A DNA stretch of 64,000 bases from Nitrospirillum sp034427435 (GTDB lineage: Bacteria; Pseudomonadota; Alphaproteobacteria; Azospirillales; Azospirillaceae). How positions within the stretch are numbered: position 1 is the stretch's first letter; the number at the start of each line of letters is the position of its first letter. Location: contig NZ_JAXQNP010000004.1 in assembly GCF_034427435.1 (NCBI RefSeq), positions 620,001 through 684,000 on the forward strand, in the 5' to 3' direction. The notes beneath the pieces were generated by a model, which was not told the DNA's origin, did not search any database, and was given only the letters and a program-made list of their open reading frames with translations. A program made the translations under genes and the position numbers. Of the stretch, positions 58,101-64,000 are shown piece by piece.

Positions 58101-59633
58101 AGCAACGGGGCCATCCTGGTGCAGGGTAGCGCGGGGTCCAGCTACACCGGGGTCAGCCTGACCTCCGGCGTCACCGGCCTGACCATCGCCGCGGGGACCC
58201 AGACCATCGGGTCCAACGTGGATCTGGTGGTGACGGCGGCCAACGACTACATCGGTGGCACCCTGGGTAGCCTGGGCAACAGCGGCACCATCAGCGGGGT
58301 GGTGACAGCGGCCTACATCGCCACCACCGGCTCCCTCGGCACCTTGGCCAACAGCGGCCTGCTGGACGGTGCCCGCTATGGCATCCGCAACCGGGGCACC
58401 GTTGGCCTGGTGGACAACAGCGGCACCGCCACGGGCCTGGTCGGTCTGTGGAACCAGGGCACCATCGGCACGGTCATCAATACCGGCCTGCTAAAGGACG
58501 CGCCCTCGGCCCAGGCCGCCGGCCTGAACAACGCCGGCAGCATCGGCGTCCTCACCAACATGGGCAGCATCAGCAGCGTCGCCTACGGCCTGTACAACAG
58601 CGGCACCATCGACAGCATTGGCAACAGCGGCGTCATCAGCGCCACCGATACCGTCACGGGCCGGGCCCTGCGCAACGCCATCGGTTCCACCATCAGCGCG
58701 ATCAGCAATAGCGGCACCATCACTGGCGTCACCGCCCTGTACAACCAGGGCAGCATCGGCACCATCGCCAACAGCGGCGTCATCGCCGGCAATGTGGTGA
58801 ACACCGGCGCCAACGCCCTGGTCTTCACCGGCGGCAGCGGCGCCACCATAGGCACGCTGACCGGCGCCACCGGCGTCGGCACCCTCAGCAGCACGCTGGC
58901 CAACGTGGTGCTGGCCGGCGGCAACCTGTGGCTGAACGACCAGGTGGACGTGGGCGGGACCAACACCCTGGTCAACAATGGCGGCTCCCTGCGGCTGACC
59001 ACCGTCATCGGCGTCAACGGCACCTACAGCCAGTCGGCGGGCACCGTGCAGGTGGCGTACGGCAGCGCCCAATTGGCCGTCAGCGGGGCCGCGGTCCTGA
59101 CCGGCGGCACCATCGCCGCCACGGGCGTACCGGGCACCATCAACATGCTGGCGGGCGTGGGCGGGACCGTGGCCCTGGTGACCGGCGGCGCCGGCTCCAG
59201 CTACACGGGCTTGAGCTACACCAGCGACGTGGCGGGGATGGAGGTCACGGGCAGCGTCGGCGGCAACAACCTCTATCTGGCCGGCATCAATGACTATGTC
59301 GGCGGCACCCTGGGCACGCTCAGCAACAGCGGCACCATCAATGCCAATAACGCCGTCTACGTGGCGGCGACAGGCAGCCTGGGCAGCCTCACCAACAGCG
59401 GCACCCTGCAGGGCGCCAACGCCGCGCTGAACAACTTGGGCTCCATCAACTCCATCCTCAACGGCACGTTGGGGGGACTGTGGGGACGCTGGGTGTCATG
59501 GTGGGTGCGGTGGGTGTGGCCAACAGCGGCAGCATCGGCACGCTGGTCAGCTACGGCACCATCACCGGCACCACCGGAGCGGCCGTGGACAACCAGAACG
59601 TCCTGTTCGCCTTGGGCAACGCCGGCACCATGA
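49188..59633 (+). CDS. Giant repetitive autotransporter-type adhesin, 5' part
   Basis: A start at 49188 (MATQTNTRARNNKKTQQAFL) is preceded by GGGAG and AGGTGG, and gives a basic, extended signal peptide ending near ASA. The rest is a repetitive beta-helix passenger: short IGTL(S/N)NSGTI(Q)G-type strands, nested in larger modules marked by GNLLLND, VTGNYSQTAGTL, LAVSGAASITGG and the final NDYIGG motif. Ten copies of that DY motif occur here (50.8 to 59.3 kb). The frame breaks at a six-G run (59471-59476), where a parallel copy 2.1 kb upstream shows one base is missing; the last about 50 codons to 59633 are out of frame. The gene continues in the next entry. Function inferred: surface adhesion or biofilm. 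Confidence 0.85.
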   Translation: MATQTNTRARNNKKTQQAFLLGASALAIGVGLAAPRPASAASCGSFQTTSTISSVANCTTFIWTGTVGTIINNGTLVGASTSSSAALNTGLSITGGKTLTSLINNNIIGGTGNAGGFAGVIITGTPTFTTTAGTISYGISAYTTVGTINNAATGTILSNGFGGALKIQNGVKIGGFTNDGTILANGNSAINLTGGSIGTLTNTGYIYSSVGGAVDVDVIVTISTIGTLINTGILRGNSGGTGALNVFGVVGSVSNAGTILNDSGPGVEVRNYGGYGPTATFHSHVGQDGTISALTNSGMITGTAGVAIGAGGSIVSLVNTSTGTIRGTSTIVAGSTNAGAINISATTANPSVTHNGYLGTLNNAGLIAGGIYSAGAIGTIINTGTIQGNVTINSLVTLVGGTGGTIGTYGPSGTVATTLQGTAGISIAGGSLFINDAIRVGSNTLSNVGGDLTIAAGKILTGNYYQTLASSTLTTSGLTVTGRMTLARGTIVPSFSSTGNYIVGTAGAILYASGIVNQSAAFAAIQKPTGANFSNITSGGTTLIYANPLSDYIGGAMATLNVAAGGTLNGAGTISGTLVPTALYISSTGSLGTLSNSGVIRGNIINNSAVDLSIKGGTLTTIGTLAGYGGSTGTITNTLSNVVLTSGNLLLNDAVNVGANTLSNLGSSLTITSGGTISVTGNYAQTGGTLVLNNSRLAVSGGASITGGTILASVNATQNYVVGDTATSGTITLISAGAASAYTAVFRGTSPGINLGTIASGNDLVAAVRNDYIAGSYGTITNTGTLSSTTALYIAATGTLGALSNSGTIQGSIINNSARDLIIQGGSGASYGTLTGAGGSIGVLGNTLSNVTLTGNVLLNDAVTLGANTLVNAGGNLRLDSIINVTGNYSQTGGTLLERSAIGGGQLIVSGAAVVSGATYSVVGATSAYHYLQGAAGATPIISGGVGSSYTSITYDSGITGLTLGGYTQGTSLWGTILNDYVGDSLASIAVASGTVLSAQSGVQTLIYISGAGTLGTLSNSGTIQGNIANNGSADLNIRGGSGTTIGTLTGSGGTVGTITNTNSNVVLSGGNLLLNDNVNAGSHLLYNTGANLILANAQTVTGGYLQNNANGTLTLNAGAKLVVTGGATISDGYIVTSSFDALANHTIGDSLNLVEGGAGSSYATVNSGSVSLVRSGVSGLAVGAVVSGNTLSAAVQNDYFGTTTAAFTNTGTVVLSSISAASAALVVASTGSIGHLTNTGTLNAEAVNGFGVYLLTSGTLAATIGTLSNSGLIAGRNGIANFGGVIGTIDNSGQILDSLPNSGIYNGNTIGLVNNQAGGTIAGAYGIANNGTLGAIANAGLIQGSVSSGSTTAAGVANFGTLGSLSNSGTIQGTSTHAAFGVQSSGTLNALVNTAGGTITATGAITSGTSNVIAGVRNGGSIGTLANSGLITVSGANTVTGFNVVAGIANMASVIDTLSNAGTIAASGTVSDLTLSRQAGLFNAATIGTLSNSVGGLISGQVYGLDNFAGGTITQLLNAGTITASVHTALFNEGVIGTLSNSGTIQGQTALRLGSGGTIGTFTNSGTIAGSILNGASNALTIGGGAGTVVGVLTGAGGGLGSIDKGRITSTGANLVFSSGNLLLNDDITATGQTVANSGASLRLANSVSITGNYTQGASGTLLLGSGAILTVSGAAAITVGTVTSSGFNASGNYLAGGSNVTLVAGGVGSSYNTTVVAGGGITGLGLTGSVSGNNLLAVVGNDYVGGSLGSINNTGSLSYNGAQTGAVYVAGTGSLGTLLNSGTIAGSIAVEVAAGGTLGQVANSGLISGNLVNLSTNVLTLAGGTVTGTYSGGTIVSTLANVALASGSLALNDAVNVGSGTLVNSGASVLLNTVLGVTGNYSQTAGTLTLNGTGQLAVSGAASLTGGTVVTTNFVSTGNYLASGSGTTLVTGGVGSNYIGVSISSGAIFGLAVGGTTSGTNLVAVAQNDYIGGSLASLGNTGSIGGVLYAAYVTFNGTVGTLNNSGTLAGVGVSTTAAGVRNAGSIGTLSNSGVIRVSGAHFSDALYNTGTIGTLLNAGGTIAATVSGAGVENTGLIGTLGNSGTIIAASYGLENIGTIATLNNSGVLSGNTAINNAGTIGTLVNSGRIGSNLGLYQHGAVISTVVNSGVLGGNGGVFASSNIDTFINSGTLLGTLNGTGALMLSGTATIGTLVNSGVINGTITNNGGGDLTIGGGSGGTVGTLTGGLISSTSHNVVFSGGALALGDAIDVGTNMVSNTGGTLALASAISITGNYSQSAGTLVINPGIGQLVVSGVASISGGKVSASLSSTGNYLAGSNYTLVQGGAGSNYTGAALTVTGGLAGLSAGTSIATIGGNVDLLLAFNNDYVGGTLTTLSNTGTISANTGIHVTSGGSVGVATNSGLLNGRYAFINQGSVGTLVNTGVIAAGSTGVQGQGNYGTVVNSGTISGVSVAVAFGGSVGTLANSGLINGPQALYIGSILGTLVNTGTIAGTINNAGGVPLTIIGGTGGTVGTLTGQSGGVGALASNANVVLASGSLLLNDQVVVGGNTLSNTGASVRLGTLISVTGQYSQTAGTLDVGTGRLAVSGSASITGGTVVATLSGTANYLAGQISATTLVAGGVGSNYTGASVAAGGVTGLAVTGTTSGTNLVVAGLNDYIGATLGTLNNTGTISASNAVYVAATGSLGSLTNSGTLQGATAALNNLGTIGSILNGTVGSLGVMTGGVGVANTGGIGTLVSYGIVTGTTGAAIDNQGTILALGNAGAMTGATSGVNNAGAVGLFVNIGQVSGSIGIDNSGVMGTVFAQAGTITGSAIGIRNTGTIALLANSGLLSGATALYNGVGATLGLLANSGTISGNIVNLSTTDLVIGGSGGTLTGGSITNTASNVVFSGGSQVLADAMNVGSHTVVNSGATLSLLNDLSITGAFSQSTGTLGLGSNHLVVSGVAAITGGAITASVDATQNYVVGGSNGAILVQGSAGSSYTGVSLTSGVTGLTIAAGTQTIGSNVDLVVTAANDYIGGTLGSLGNSGTISGVVTAAYIATTGSLGTLANSGLLDGARYGIRNRGTVGLVDNSGTATGLVGLWNQGTIGTVINTGLLKDAPSAQAAGLNNAGSIGVLTNMGSISSVAYGLYNSGTIDSIGNSGVISATDTVTGRALRNAIGSTISAISNSGTITGVTALYNQGSIGTIANSGVIAGNVVNTGANALVFTGGSGATIGTLTGATGVGTLSSTLANVVLAGGNLWLNDQVDVGGTNTLVNNGGSLRLTTVIGVNGTYSQSAGTVQVAYGSAQLAVSGAAVLTGGTIAATGVPGTINMLAGVGGTVALVTGGAGSSYTGLSYTSDVAGMEVTGSVGGNNLYLAGINDYVGGTLGTLSNSGTINANNAVYVAATGSLGSLTNSGTLQGANAALNNLGSINSILNGTLGGLWGRWVSWWVRWVWPTAAASARWSATAPSPAPPERPWTTRTSCSPWATPAP
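57231..58945 (+). repeat. Internal duplication in the adhesin, copy A
   Basis: Sequence from about 57.2 to 58.9 kb recurs at 59.36 to 61.1 kb with high identity. The offset is 2,127 bases upstream of the frame break and 2,138 downstream: four extra codons (12) minus one missing base. Ends are approximate. Confidence 0.8.
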
Positions 59634-61085
59634 CCGGCGCCACCAGCGGTGTGAACAACGCCGGTATGGTCGGCCTGTTCGTCAACATCGGCCAAGTCTC
59701 CGGCAGCATCGGCATCGACAATAGCGGCGTCATGGGCACGGTGTTCGCCCAGGCCGGCACCATCACCGGCAGCGCCATCGGCATCCGGAACACAGGCACC
59801 ATCGCCCTGCTGGCCAACAGCGGCCTGCTGTCGGGGGCAACGGCCCTGTACAACGGTGTCGGCGCCACCCTGGGCGTCCTGGCCAACAGCGGCACCATCA
59901 GCGGCAACATCGTCAACCTGTCGGCGGCCAACCTGGTCATCGGCGGTGCCGGCGGCACCCTGACCGGCGGCACCATCACCAACACCGCCAGCAACGTCGT
60001 GTTCTCCGGCGGCAGCCAGGTGCTGGCCGACGCGATGAATGTCGGCAGCCACACGGTGGTCAACAGCGGCGCCACGCTGAACCTGGCCAACACCCTGGTC
60101 ATCACCGGCAACTACAGCCAGGCCAGCGGCACGCTGGCCCTGGGCACCCTCTCGGCCTCGGTCAGCGGCGTCGCCAGCATCAGCGGCGGCGTGGTCAGCA
60201 CCACCCTCGACACCCTGGGCAACTATGTCGTGGGCGCCTCCACTGGCGTCATCCTGGTGCAGGGTGGGGCGGGCTCCAACTACACCGGCGTCACCGTCGC
60301 CTCCGGCATCACCGGCCTGACCATCGGCACCGGCGTCACCACCATCGGGTCCACCGTCGACCTGGTGCTGGCGGCGGTGAACGACTATGTCGGCGGCAGC
60401 CTGGGTACCCTGAACAATACCGGCACCGTCGCCGGCGTGGTGACGGCGGCCTACATCGCCGCCAGCGGCAGCTTGGGCACCCTGGCCAACAGCGGCCTGC
60501 TGGACGGCGCCCAGTACGGCATCCGCAACCGCGGCACGGTGGGCCTGGTCAGCAACAGCGGCACGGCCACGGGCCTGATCGGCCTGTACAACCAAGGCAC
60601 CATCGGCACGGTGGTCAACACCGGCCTGCTGAAGGACGCGCCCTCGGCCCAGGCCGCCGGCCTGAACAACGCCGGCAGCATCGGCGTCCTGACCAACCAG
60701 GGCAGCATCAGCAGCGTCGCCTACGGTCTGTTCAACAGCGGCAGCATCGGCAGCGTCGACAACAGCGGCGTCATCAGCGCCACTGACACCGTCACCGGCC
60801 GGGCCCTGCGCAACACCAGCGGCGCCACCATCGGGGCGGTCAGCAACAGCGGCACCATCGCCGGCGTCACCGCCCTGTACAACCAGGGCAGCATCGGCAC
60901 CATCGCCAACAGCGGCGTCATCGCCGGCAACGTGGTCAACACCAGCGCCAACGCCCTGGTCTTCACTGGCGGCAACGGCACGGTGGTGGGCACCCTGACG
61001 GGCAGCAACGGCGCCATCGGCACCCTCACCAGCACCGGTGCCAACGTCACCCTGGCCAGCGGCACTCTGTTGCTGAACGACCAGG
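59358..61085 (+). repeat. Internal duplication in the adhesin, copy B
   Basis: Second copy of the block at 57.2-58.9 kb. Long shared runs include the CATGGGCACGGTGTTCGCCC segment (59731-59750) and the GGACGCGCCCTCGGCCCAGG segment near 60.63 kb. It carries the six-G frame break near its left end. Confidence 0.8.
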
Positions 61086-64000
61086 TCAACGTCGGCACGG
61101 GCACGCTGGTGAACAGCGGCGCCAACGTGCTGCTGACCAACGTCATCAGCGTGACGGGCAACTACAGCCAGTCGGCTGGCACCCTTGCCATGGGCATCGG
61201 CAGCGGCACGGCGGGTGAGCTGTTGGTCAGCGGCGACGCCGCCTTCACCGGCGGCACCGTGGCGGTCACGGCGCTGTCGGGCAGCAACCTCATCGCCGGC
61301 CAGAGCTACACCATCGCCGAGGTGGGCGGCGCCCTGAGCACCAGCGGCCTGACCGCCGCCGCCAGCGGCTTCAGCGCCACCCTGGGCACCGGCGCCAACG
61401 GTGCCGCCACCGACCTGCTGCTGACCCTGCTCAGCGACTATGTCGGCGGCACCCTGGGCACGCTCAGCAACACCGGCACCATCAACGCCGCCACGGCGGT
61501 GCTGATCACCAGCGCCGGCAGCCTGGGCACCCTGGCCAACAGCGGTGCCATCATCGGCAACGTGGTCAACAACAGCGCCAATGACCTGGTGATCGTGGGC
61601 GGCAGCAACGGCGCGGTGGGCAGCTTCTCGGGCGGCACCATCCGCAACAGCCTGAGCAACCTGGCCTTCGCGTCGGGGGCCGTCAGCCTGGCCGACGCCA
61701 TCGACGCCACCGGCCACACCGTCAGCAACAGCGGCGCCAGCCTGACCCTGGCCAGCGACGTCAGCATCAGCGGCGCCTACAGCCAGACGGCCGGCACCTT
61801 GGCCGTGGCCGGCCATGTCCTGAGCGTCAGCGACGCGGCGCAGGTGACGGGCGGCGTGGTCAATGCCGGCCTGGCGGGCACCGCCAACTACCTGGTGGGC
61901 GACAGCGTCACCCTGATCCGGGGCGGCACTGGCTCCACCTATACCGGCGCCACCGTGACCAGCGGTCTGACCGGCCTGGACGCCACCGGCAGCACCAGCG
62001 GCAGCACCCTGCTGGCCGTGGCGGGCAACGACTACATCGGCGCCAGCCTGGCCACCCTCGCCGTCACCGGCACGCTGGCCAACACGGCGGGCGGCGCCAC
62101 GGCACTGTACATCGCCAGCACCGGCACCCTGGGCAGCCTGGCCAACAGCGGCGCCGTCAGCGGCAACGTGGTCAACCAGTCGGCGCGGGATCTGACGATT
62201 ACCGGTGGCAGCGGCACGGTGGTGGGCAGCTTCAGCGGCGGCACCATCCGCAACACCGGTGCCAACGTGGTGTTCGCCTCGGGTGCGGTCGCCCTGGGCG
62301 ACCAGATCGACGTGGGCGGCACGCACACGGTCAGCAACATCGGGGCGGCCCTGGCCCTGACCACGGATGTGGGTGTCAACGGCACCTACGCCCAGAGCGC
62401 GGGCAGCCTGGCCGTGGGCGGCCATGTGCTGACGGTCAGCGGCCCGGCGCTGGTCAGCGGCGGCACGGTCAATGCCGGGATCGGCGGCGCCGGCAACTAT
62501 TTCGTCGGCGACAGCGTGACCATGATCCAGGGTGGGGCGGGCTCGTCCTACACCGGGGCCGTGGTCACCAGCGGCCTGACCGGCCTGGACGCCACCGGGG
62601 CCACCAGCGGCACCAGCCTGCTGGCGGTCGCGGGCAACGACTACATCGGCGCCAGCCTGAACACGCTGAACGTCACCGGCACGCTGGCCAATACCGCCGG
62701 CGGCGCCACGGCGCTGTACATCGCCAGCACCGGCACCCTGGGCAGCCTGGCCAACAGCGGTGTCCTCATCGGCAACGTGGTCAACCAGTCGGCACGGGAT
62801 CTGACGATTACCGGTGGCAACGGCACGGTAGGCCGCTTCACCGGCGGCACCATCACCAACACCGCCAGCAACGTGGTGTTCGCCAGCGGCGCCATCAGCC
62901 TGGGCGATGCCCTCAATGTGGCGACGCACACGGTCAGCAACGCCGGCGCCAGCCTGACCCTGGCCAGCAATGTCGGCATCACGGGCAACTTCGCCCAGAG
63001 CGGCGGCACGCTGGCCACGGGCGGCCATGTCCTGACCGTCAGCAATGCTGCCAATGTGACGGGCGGCGTGGTCGACGCCGGCCTGACGGGCACCGCCAAC
63101 TATCTGGTGGGCGACAGCGTCACCCTGATCCAGGGCGGCACCGGCTCCACCTACACCGGCGCCACGGTCACCAGCGGCATCACCGGCCTGTCGGCCACCG
63201 CGCTGACCAGCGGCAGCAACCTGCTGGCGGCGGCGGGCAACGACTACATCGGCGCCAGCCTGGCCAGCCTGGCGGTCACCGGCACGCTGGCCAACACCAC
63301 CGGCGGCGCCACGGCGCTGTACATCGCCTCGACCGGCACGCTGGGCGCCTTGGCCAACAGCGGCACCATCAGCGGCAATGTGGTGAACCTCAGCGCCAAC
63401 GACCTGGTGGTCACGGGCGCTGCCACGACCACGGCGCCGGGCGTGTTCACCGGCGGCACCATCGACAACCGCCTGTCCAACCTGCGCTTCACCAGCGGCG
63501 CGGTGCGGCTGGCCGACGCGGTCAACGTGAGCGGCCACAGCGTGGTCAACAGCGGGGCCACCCTGCTGGTGACCAGCGCTGTGAACATCACCGGCGGCTA
63601 CAGCCAGACGGCCGGCGGCCTGGTGATCGGGGCCACGTCGCAGACCAGCTACGGCAACCTGGTGATCAGCGGCAGCGCCAGCCTGACGGGCGGGTCGGTG
63701 ACGCTGCAGGGGGCGGGCGGCAACGCCCTGCAGGCCGGCACCTACACCATCGCGGCGGCGGGCAACGGGCTGAGCCTCAGCGGCGTCAGCTTCAGCGCCA
63801 CCGGCTACACCGTGACCAGCGACGTGGTGACGGTGGGGAGCAACACGGACCTGGTGGTGAAGGTGGCGGGCACCGCCACCAACTACACGGCGGTGGGCAC
63901 CGCCCAGGGTGGTGCCGCGGTGGGCACGGGCTCGGCCCTGGACCAGATCGCGGCGCTGGCCAGCAGCAGCATCACCACCAACGCCCAGGTGGCGGCCTTC
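59477..64000 (+). CDS. Giant autotransporter-type adhesin, 3' part (cut by window end)
   Basis: This is the continuation of the adhesin in the restored frame. It starts after the six-G run with TLGVMVGAVGVANSGSIGTL, matching LGVMTGGVGVANTGGIGTLV in the upstream copy. It stays open to the window edge. It adds five DY modules (60380, 61433, 62027, 62636, 63239). The passenger then changes near 63.75 kb to a non-repeated stretch ending GTGSALDQIAALASSSITTN, which resembles the linker before an autotransporter beta-barrel. The barrel itself should lie just right of the window. Counting both parts, the product exceeds 4,900 residues. There is no evidence of a second start, so I treat both entries as one gene. 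Confidence 0.82.
61433..63436 (+). repeat. Tandem array of about 200-codon adhesin modules
   Basis: The DY[I/V]G(A/G)(S/T)L motif recurs at 61433, 62027, 62636 and 63239, spaced 594, 609 and 603 bases (198, 203 and 201 codons). The last three modules are highly alike over their whole length, including the LANTAGGATALYIASTGTLG stretch. This indicates recent amplification. The right end is approximate. Confidence 0.75.

Noticed and set aside
59357..63538. Very long open reading frame (about 1,390 codons) on the minus strand inside the adhesin
   Set aside because: It is antisense to a conserved repeat protein. The strong GC bias at third positions of repeats removes stops in that frame, and its product is low-complexity Ala/Gly/Asp/Val-rich with no domain. 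The same applies to long minus-strand frames at 51744-54158 and 54738-56750.
49188..64000. CRISPR-like or satellite repeats
   Set aside because: The repeats are in frame, variable in length and encode beta-helix motifs; there are no regular spacers.

Overview
The window is GC-rich and gene-dense, with no rRNA, tRNA, CRISPR array, insertion sequence or prophage that I can see. The gene set suggests an alphaproteobacterium of the Azospirillaceae/Rhodospirillales type (a Nitrospirillum- or Azospirillum-like relative): TonB receptor, chromosomal pca/pob genes, OhrR/Ohr pair, MHYT-type hybrid kinase and giant autotransporter. The genus is inference only.

Layout. 0.2-10.6 kb: a c-type haem protein, a TspO/MBR protein, a secreted ChaN/EreA-like protein, a DUF2231 membrane protein coupled to a lipoprotein PQQ-type sugar dehydrogenase, a TonB receptor, and a divergent NarL-type kinase/regulator pair. 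10.6-13.0 kb: an AraC-type regulator divergent from pobA (4-hydroxybenzoate 3-hydroxylase). 13.1-17.7 kb: a pentapeptide-repeat protein, a winged-helix/STAND-NTPase/TPR membrane protein and a small coupled unknown gene. 17.8-20.9 kb: a minus-strand two-gene unit whose larger product looks like a long-helix toxin-like module joined to a beta-propeller; it is the best candidate for an undescribed system. 21.1-26.1 kb: protocatechuate ortho-cleavage genes (pcaHG, a LysR regulator, pcaBDC). With pobA these would take 4-hydroxybenzoate through protocatechuate to 3-oxoadipate; pcaIJ and pcaF are not in the window.

26.3-37.4 kb is a cell-surface locus: two tandem RgpF-like proteins, a type I secretion ABC exporter with its HlyD adaptor and a Sel1-repeat protein, a GT4 glycosyltransferase and a methyltransferase. 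37.5-48.4 kb holds a quinone-oxidoreductase-like gene with a divergent LysR regulator, ohrR/ohr with clear operators, a Gfo/Idh/MocA oxidoreductase, a small membrane protein, an MHYT hybrid histidine kinase, a degenerate GGDEF/EAL-type protein and class I fumarase. From 49.2 kb to the right edge lies one giant repetitive autotransporter-type adhesin. It contains 15 copies of a DY[I/V/F] module motif and a roughly 2.1-kb internal duplication, and its barrel is not reached.

Sequence quality. Seven single-base lesions break otherwise intact genes: the AraC gene, pobA, the propeller gene (twice), the pca LysR gene, the methyltransferase and the adhesin. Six are one missing G/C in a G/C run of 5-7; one is an extra T. 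Each gene reads through once a single base is restored or removed, so I regard them as probable sequencing errors rather than decay. These genes are annotated across their full span.
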